Positions 59,687-64,000 of a stretch of DNA of 64,000 nt are shown piece after piece. Numbering within the stretch: the first letter of the stretch is position 1; every line of letters begins with the position of its first letter. Location of the stretch: assembly GCF_900113685.1 (NCBI RefSeq), contig NZ_FOQG01000008.1, positions 113,574-177,573 of the forward strand, in the 5' to 3' direction. The stretch comes from Nocardioides psychrotolerans (lineage in GTDB: Bacteria; Actinomycetota; Actinomycetes; Propionibacteriales; Nocardioidaceae). Both the position numbers and the translations under genes were made by a program. The notes below the pieces were generated by a model. It made no database searches. It was not told where the DNA came from and worked only from the letters and a program-made list of their open reading frames with translations.

Positions 59687-60166
59687 TCAGCGCATGTTGC
59701 GGGCGCCCTGCTCGATGGCTTCGCGGATGCGGAAATAGGTCCCGCAGCGACAGATGTTGCGGATCTGGTCGAGGTCGGAGTCGCGGATCTCGCGGCCTTC
59801 CCGACGGACCTTCTTGACCAGCGCCACCGCGGCCATGATCTGGCCGGGCTGGCAGTAGCCGCACTGGGACACATCCTGGTCGAGCCAAGCCTTCTGCATC
59901 GGGTGCAGGTCCTTGCCGACGGTCTCGTTGAGGCCCTCGATGGTGGTGACGCGGTCCTTGGGCTTGAGGTCGCCGACCCGGACGGCGCAGGGGTTGAAGG
60001 CCTTGCCGTTGATGTGGGACGTGCACGCCTTGCACACGTTGATGCCGCAGCCGTACTTGGGGCCGGTGACACCGAGCAGGTCACGCAGGACCCACAGGAC
60101 GCGGACGTCGTCGTTGACGTTGACGGTGACGGGCTTGCCGTTGAGGATGAAGGTCTGCTTGGGCAT
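59687..60166 (-). CDS. (2Fe-2S)-binding subunit of a xanthine-oxidase-type molybdenum hydroxylase
   Basis: Protein of 159 residues. The plant-type cluster is bound by Cys40, Cys45, Cys48 and Cys60 (CGINVCKAC ... C); the second helical cluster by Cys102, Cys105, Cys139 and Cys141 (QCGYCQPGQI, CRCGTYFR). ATG 60166. This is the small subunit of two-subunit enzymes of the isoquinoline 1-oxidoreductase (IorAB) type. It follows the large subunit by 19 bases. Confidence 0.92.
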   Translation of the reverse strand: MPKQTFILNGKPVTVNVNDDVRVLWVLRDLLGVTGPKYGCGINVCKACTSHINGKAFNPCAVRVGDLKPKDRVTTIEGLNETVGKDLHPMQKAWLDQDVSQCGYCQPGQIMAAVALVKKVRREGREIRDSDLDQIRNICRCGTYFRIREAIEQGARNMR

Positions 60167-60185
60167 GGTCTGTCTCTCTTCTTCC

Positions 60186-62540
60186 TCAGCGGGTGAGCTT
60201 GAGGCCGTTGGTCGGCGAGGGCGGCACGGGAGGGATGAACGACTTGGGCTTGAACGAGATCTGGCCGTGGTTGATCGGGAAGTACGCCGGCATCTTCCCG
60301 GTGGCCCGCACGTAGGCGCATGCCACGGCAGCAGCCGTGGAACCCACCGCCGCCTCTCCGGCCCCACCGGGGGTGTCGGAGTCGGACTTGATGATGTGCA
60401 CCTCGATGTCCTTCGGCACGTTCCACTGGCGCGTGTAGAAGTAGTTGTCCCAGCTGGCCTCGAGGAAGCGGCCGTCGCGCAGGTGGCACGACGCGGTCAA
60501 CGTCATGGCGATGCCGTCCATAGCCCCGCCCTGCATCTGGGCCTCGAGACCACGCGGGTTGATGACCAGCCCGGTGTCGACGGCGACGACGACCTTCGTG
60601 ACGCGGGGCCCGGTGACCGTCTCCTTGCCGAGGTCGCGGTTGACGGTCTGAGGGCGGCAGTCGATCTCGACGAGCACCGCGGTGCAACCCTTGTACTCCT
60701 TGTGGATGGCGATGCCCTGGGCCGTGCCCTTGGGCATCGGGCGGCCCCAGTTGCCCTCCTTGGCGACCTTGCGCAGCGCCGTCTTGACCCGCTCGCTCTT
60801 GAGGAACTCCATGCGGAACTCCAACGGGTCCTTGCCGACCTTCTTGGCGATCTGGTCGATCGTCAGCTCGGCGGCGGTGCACACGTCGGGTGAGTAGATG
60901 TTGCGCATGGAGCCGGTGCTGAACTTGTCCTCGAACTCCAGGGGCTCGTTGAGCAGCTGGGTCAAGACGCCGAAGTTGTAGGGCAGCTCCTGGGTGAGGG
61001 TGAAGATCGACTCGGCGAAGCTGAGCCCGCCCAGCCCGAGGGGATCGAGCTCGTCGGCCTGGGAGGTGATCATCTCGCCGAGGCCGTGGCTGAAGTCGGA
61101 CGTCACGCTGGTGTGGCGCTGCTCGAAGCTGAGCACCTGGCCGTTGAGGACCGTGGCCCGCACCCGCGAGGTCGCCATCGGGTGCAGCCTGCCCTGGCGT
61201 GGCTCGTCGGCGCGGTGCCACATCAGCTTGACCGGCTTGCCCATCGCCTTGGAGATGGTCGCAGCCTCGATGGCGTGGTCGCCGAACAGCTTGTGGCCGA
61301 ACGAGCCGCCGGACGTGATCACGTTGACCTTGACCTGGTCCTGGGCCAGGCCGACCGCCTCGGCCACGCGCTGCTGGGCCAGGATCGGGACCTTCAGGCC
61401 TGCCCAGATAGTGGCGCGATCGTCACGGACGTCCGCAATCGCGGAGTAGGTCTCGAGCGCAGCGCTGCTGCGGAACGCGAACGCGACGTTGGTCTCGACC
61501 GTCTCGGCCAGGATCGGCACGTTGGGCACGACCATGGGCAGCTCCTGCCCGCGCAGCTTGGCCAGGATGGTGCTGTCGGACTCGCCCGACACGGTGCCGG
61601 GGTTCCACTCGACGTCCATCTCACGGATGGCGTCGATGCACTGACCGAAGGTGCGCGCCCGGACGGCCACGCCCGTGGGGACGACGGCGACGTGGGTGAC
61701 GCCGTCCATCTTCAGGATGCGCGCCAAGTTGTTGAGCTTCTTGGGCGTGCCCTGGTGCTCCGGGGCACGGCAGACCATCGTCGGCAGGGCACCGGGCACG
61801 TCGAGGTCGGTGGTGAACTTCTTCTTGCCGGTGACCGCGTCGCGGGCGTCGAGCCGGTTCTTCGGCTTCCCGATGACCGTGAAGTCGCTCGGCGGGCGCA
61901 GCACCACCTCCACCGCCTCGACGACCTGGCTGGCCGCAGACGAGGCGAGCTCGCCGTACGTCGCGTTGTTGCCGAGACCGTCACTGATCACGCCGCCGGT
62001 CGTGGTCAACCGGTCGGCGGTGGTGCCGAAGAGGATCGCGGCCGCCTCGAGCAGCTTCTGCCGCGCGAGCGCACCGGCGACGCGGATGGGCGTGTAGGTC
62101 GAGAACGTCGAGTTCGATCCACCGGTCAGCTGGTTGAGCAGCAGCTCGGGCCGGGCCGGCGCCAAGGTGACCTTGACCTTGTTCATCGGCAGGTCGAGCT
62201 CCTCGGCCAGGATCATCGTCGTGGAGGTGAGGATGCCCTGACCGACCTCGCTGCGAGGCAGGGCGAAGGACGCCGTGCCGTCACGGTTGATGGTGACCGT
62301 GATGAGCTGCGAGGTCGGGGCTGCGGAGTCGGTCTGCAGGTCCTCGAGGTCGTAGAGCTCCGGGATCTGCACCCCGGAGGGAACGGCGCCGCGCGCCGGG
62401 CGCGCGAGCGTCAGGTCGGCGGCCACGACGAGCGTGCTGCCCGCCAAGACGTAGCCCAGGAACGATCGACGCCCGAGACCGGCAGCGGCCGTCGCGGTGT
62501 CGGGCGTGCTGTGCGCGTTGTCGAACGATGAGAAAGACAT
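60186..62540 (-). CDS. Tat-exported molybdopterin hydroxylase large subunit (IorB-like)
   Basis: Protein of 784 residues from ATG 62540. A twin-arginine signal is seen as GLGRRSFLGYVLAGS (about residues 21-35). The body has two copies of the aldehyde oxidase/xanthine dehydrogenase molybdopterin domain: SEVGQGILTSTTMILAEELD, TSGGSFGHKLFGD, LWHR-like LMWHRADEPRQGR and the late GGAGEAAVGSTAAAVA (with the catalytic Glu region). It hydroxylates an N-heterocycle or aldehyde and probably acts outside the membrane with the iron-sulfur subunit and a cytochrome c. The cytochrome subunit is not present here. Confidence 0.88.
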   Translation of the reverse strand: MSFSSFDNAHSTPDTATAAAGLGRRSFLGYVLAGSTLVVAADLTLARPARGAVPSGVQIPELYDLEDLQTDSAAPTSQLITVTINRDGTASFALPRSEVGQGILTSTTMILAEELDLPMNKVKVTLAPARPELLLNQLTGGSNSTFSTYTPIRVAGALARQKLLEAAAILFGTTADRLTTTGGVISDGLGNNATYGELASSAASQVVEAVEVVLRPPSDFTVIGKPKNRLDARDAVTGKKKFTTDLDVPGALPTMVCRAPEHQGTPKKLNNLARILKMDGVTHVAVVPTGVAVRARTFGQCIDAIREMDVEWNPGTVSGESDSTILAKLRGQELPMVVPNVPILAETVETNVAFAFRSSAALETYSAIADVRDDRATIWAGLKVPILAQQRVAEAVGLAQDQVKVNVITSGGSFGHKLFGDHAIEAATISKAMGKPVKLMWHRADEPRQGRLHPMATSRVRATVLNGQVLSFEQRHTSVTSDFSHGLGEMITSQADELDPLGLGGLSFAESIFTLTQELPYNFGVLTQLLNEPLEFEDKFSTGSMRNIYSPDVCTAAELTIDQIAKKVGKDPLEFRMEFLKSERVKTALRKVAKEGNWGRPMPKGTAQGIAIHKEYKGCTAVLVEIDCRPQTVNRDLGKETVTGPRVTKVVVAVDTGLVINPRGLEAQMQGGAMDGIAMTLTASCHLRDGRFLEASWDNYFYTRQWNVPKDIEVHIIKSDSDTPGGAGEAAVGSTAAAVACAYVRATGKMPAYFPINHGQISFKPKSFIPPVPPSPTNGLKLTR

Positions 62541-62607
62541 GTACACCCCATGGATGCGCGTCGCCTCGAGGTGGACCCCGAGGTACGTGCGACACGCTGC
62601 CCCAAGA

Positions 62608-62681
62608 GTGACAGGCGTCACGCCCGTCCAAAAGGGAACGACGCCCAGTAATGGGACACGTCACCTGTGCACACTGCACAG
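62608..62681. promoter_or_regulatory. two palindromes upstream of the molybdenum hydroxylase operon
   Basis: GTGAC-AGGC-GTCAC (62608-62621) and CTGTGC-ACACT-GCACAG (62665-62681) lie 68 and 125 bases before the start codon. Both are good candidates for dimeric repressor sites. The stretch 62541-62825 contains no gene apart from these sites. Confidence 0.45.
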
Positions 62682-62825
62682 CGTGGCCGGGATAGGTCGT
62701 CAGTCGTCCTCAGGATGAGGGTGAGCTGGCGCGGAGCTTCTCCGCGCCTGGGACGCGGTCCCCACAGGCGAGGATCGCGCGTGGTGGCGGTCAGGGTTAC
62801 CAGCGGCCCTACAACGGTGAAGGCA

Positions 62826-63266
62826 CGCCGGCCGAAGGCGCGGCGCCTGGACCACTCGCCGGAGCAGACCTCGAAGAAGCTGCCCGGACTGTTCGCGAGG
62901 AACCGGCGGATGCGCGTGTGTCACGAGGCGATCTGCCAGTCGTTGTTCATCCAGACCGAGGGTGAGCTCAAACGGGAGCTGACCGCGCACCTACGCAGTG
63001 GCCGCCAGGCGCGTAAACCCCAGACAGGGCGGGCGAAACGCGCCACGTTGGGCATCACCGCGGCCATCACGATTCGGGCACGCCCTGCTGAGGTCGAGGA
63101 CGGTGCGGCGCCGGGGCGTCACACCGCTCAGATGGCTCGGACGAGCCTGACCGAGATGATCGCGACGCTGCCGCTAAGCCTGCGTAGGTCGATCACCTGG
63201 GACCGCGGCTCCGAGATGGCCCAACCCGCCCAGCTCCGCATCGAGACCGGCGTCCCGCCCTACTTC
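62826..63266 (+). pseudogene. IS30-family transposase remnant
   Basis: Continuous reading frame with IS30 marks: MRVCHEAICQSLFIQTEGEL, AHLRSGRQARKP, RPAEVEDGAAPG and TWDRGSEMAQPAQ. The E-G-D block holding the first catalytic Asp is deleted (the frame jumps from APGRH to TAQMARTS), and the C-terminus with the catalytic Glu is missing after GVPPYF. No inverted repeats are found. Upstream the frame stays open to at least ATG 62715. A dead element. Confidence 0.82.
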
Positions 63267-63272
63267 CCGCGC

Positions 63273-63302
63273 TTGTCAAGCGAACGTCTCTTCGACTACA
63301 CT
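63273..63302 (+). promoter_or_regulatory. promoter with LexA-like box before the 13E12-family gene
   Basis: TTGTCA (63273-63278) and TACACT (63297-63302) with an 18-base spacer form a good -35/-10 pair. The spacer holds CGAAC-GTCT-CTTCGA (63281-63295), which agrees with the actinobacterial SOS box TCGAAC-N4-GTTCGA at ten of twelve positions. The start codon follows seven bases after the -10, so the message is nearly leaderless. Confidence 0.6.
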
Positions 63303-63308
63303 AGATGC

Positions 63309-64000
63309 ATGACAGCCGGCGCCATCATCGACCCCCATCAGGTCGGCGATGACGCGCCCACACCCACCAACCTGATCGACCAGATCCGGGCCACCAAAGC
63401 TGCAGAGAACGCCGCCGGGTTGCGGATGTTCCACCTCGCGATCGCGTGGGCCCACGCCCACCCCGAGACCCCCGGCGACCAGTCCTGGAAGGCGCCACGA
63501 GCTTCCTATGTCCCGGGTGAGCCGATGGGCGACGGGTCCCCGGTCATCGGTGACCTCGATGAGGTGCAGTGGTTCGGGATCCCCCCCATCACCTGGTCCG
63601 CCGCCGCACCCTTCGCCACAGCGAACGCGATGTCCACCGCAGCCGGGAAGGCGTTCCTGCGGGACTGCCTCGTGATCCGACACCGCATGCCGAGGGTCCA
63701 CGCAAAAGTAGTGGCCGGGAAGGTCCCGGTGTGGCGGGCCCGGCGCATCGCGGGCGCCGTCCTCGGCGCACCCAGAGACGTCATCGCCCACGTCGACCGT
63801 GCCATCGCCCCCCTCGCCGACACCGCAGGGTTGATCACCCTCGACCGCCTCATCGACGAAGCGATGCTCCTCCTGCACGCCGAACAAGTCGAAGCAGAAT
63901 CCCTCGAAGCCCTCGAACACCGCCACGTCACCCTCGATGAGAGGTCGATCGGTCATACCGGGATCGCGGAGATGACCATCCGCGCCGACTGGGCCGACCT
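63309..64000 (+). CDS. 13E12/DUF222 family protein (probable HNH endonuclease), cut by window edge
   Basis: Open frame from ATG 63309 to the window end (230 codons seen). AAENAAGLRMFHLAIAWAHA, GIPPITWSAAAPFATANAMS and VPVWRARRIAGAVLGAP match the DUF222 domain of the REP13E12-type family, in which a C-terminal HNH nuclease usually follows beyond residue 300, outside the window. The frame is continuous with the IS30 remnant, but the promoter and start described above favour a separate gene. Members in Mycobacterium are known to be SOS-regulated. Confidence 0.8.
   Translation, partial: MTAGAIIDPHQVGDDAPTPTNLIDQIRATKAAENAAGLRMFHLAIAWAHAHPETPGDQSWKAPRASYVPGEPMGDGSPVIGDLDEVQWFGIPPITWSAAAPFATANAMSTAAGKAFLRDCLVIRHRMPRVHAKVVAGKVPVWRARRIAGAVLGAPRDVIAHVDRAIAPLADTAGLITLDRLIDEAMLLLHAEQVEAESLEALEHRHVTLDERSIGHTGIAEMTIRADWAD

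Noticed and set aside
62700..62990. A 96-codon leftward frame over the IS30 remnant
   Set aside because: Antisense to the recognisable transposase fragment; Arg/His/Pro-rich with no domain.
63276..63956. A 226-codon leftward frame over the 13E12-family gene
   Set aside because: Antisense to a frame with clear DUF222 motifs and a good promoter.

Overview
The window is high-GC DNA with dense, overlapping genes and many GTG starts, typical of an actinobacterium. The order hemL, phosphatase, resA, ccdA, resB, ccsB close to menA and menE, and the neighbourhood purF, purM, DUF3073, valine dehydrogenase, point to a Nocardioides-like member of the Propionibacteriales. The genus is an inference from gene order and protein character, not from a search.

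Layout. Bases 1-16650 are chromosomal core: menaquinone synthesis (menE fragment, menA), a six-gene leftward operon for haem precursor and cytochrome c maturation (hemL to ccsB), a secreted lytic transglycosylase, a PaaI-type thioesterase behind a KstR-like operator, a type II NADH dehydrogenase, an RsbW-like ATPase coupled to two fluoride-channel (crcB) genes, and a small zincin. Bases 16719-35541 are an integrated mobile element of about 18.8 kb. It is bounded by 23-bp direct repeats copying the 3' end of tRNA-Asp, and its tyrosine integrase lies next to the intact tRNA. It carries excisionase- and Cro-like regulators, zinc-binding proteins, a P4-type primase-helicase followed by an iteron cluster (probable origin), a terminase-small-subunit-like protein, a WhiB protein, an HK97 gp10-like protein and a tape measure protein. 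I see no portal, capsid, large terminase or lysis genes, so it is best read as a phage satellite or a much reduced prophage. It also carries candidate accessory genes: a HicA-like pair, a lone reversed 241-aa gene and a cargo cassette at the left end.

Bases 35595-64000 return to chromosome: tRNA-Glu and tRNA-Phe, a substrate-binding lipoprotein, hydrolases and several hypothetical proteins, then a signalling region. In that region a cobalamin-binding protein with the light-sensor capping motif W-x9-EH is translationally coupled to a soluble histidine kinase. It is followed by a 1059-aa hybrid kinase, an ECF sigma factor, a membrane Ser/Thr kinase and, past purine genes, a GAF-domain kinase. 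The end holds valine dehydrogenase, purM, purF, a flavoprotein, a Tat-exported molybdenum hydroxylase pair, an IS30 transposase remnant and the start of a 13E12/DUF222-family gene behind a LexA-like box.

The two strongest leads for new biology are the satellite-like element, with its iteron origin and mixed gene content, and the B12-sensor/histidine-kinase pair.
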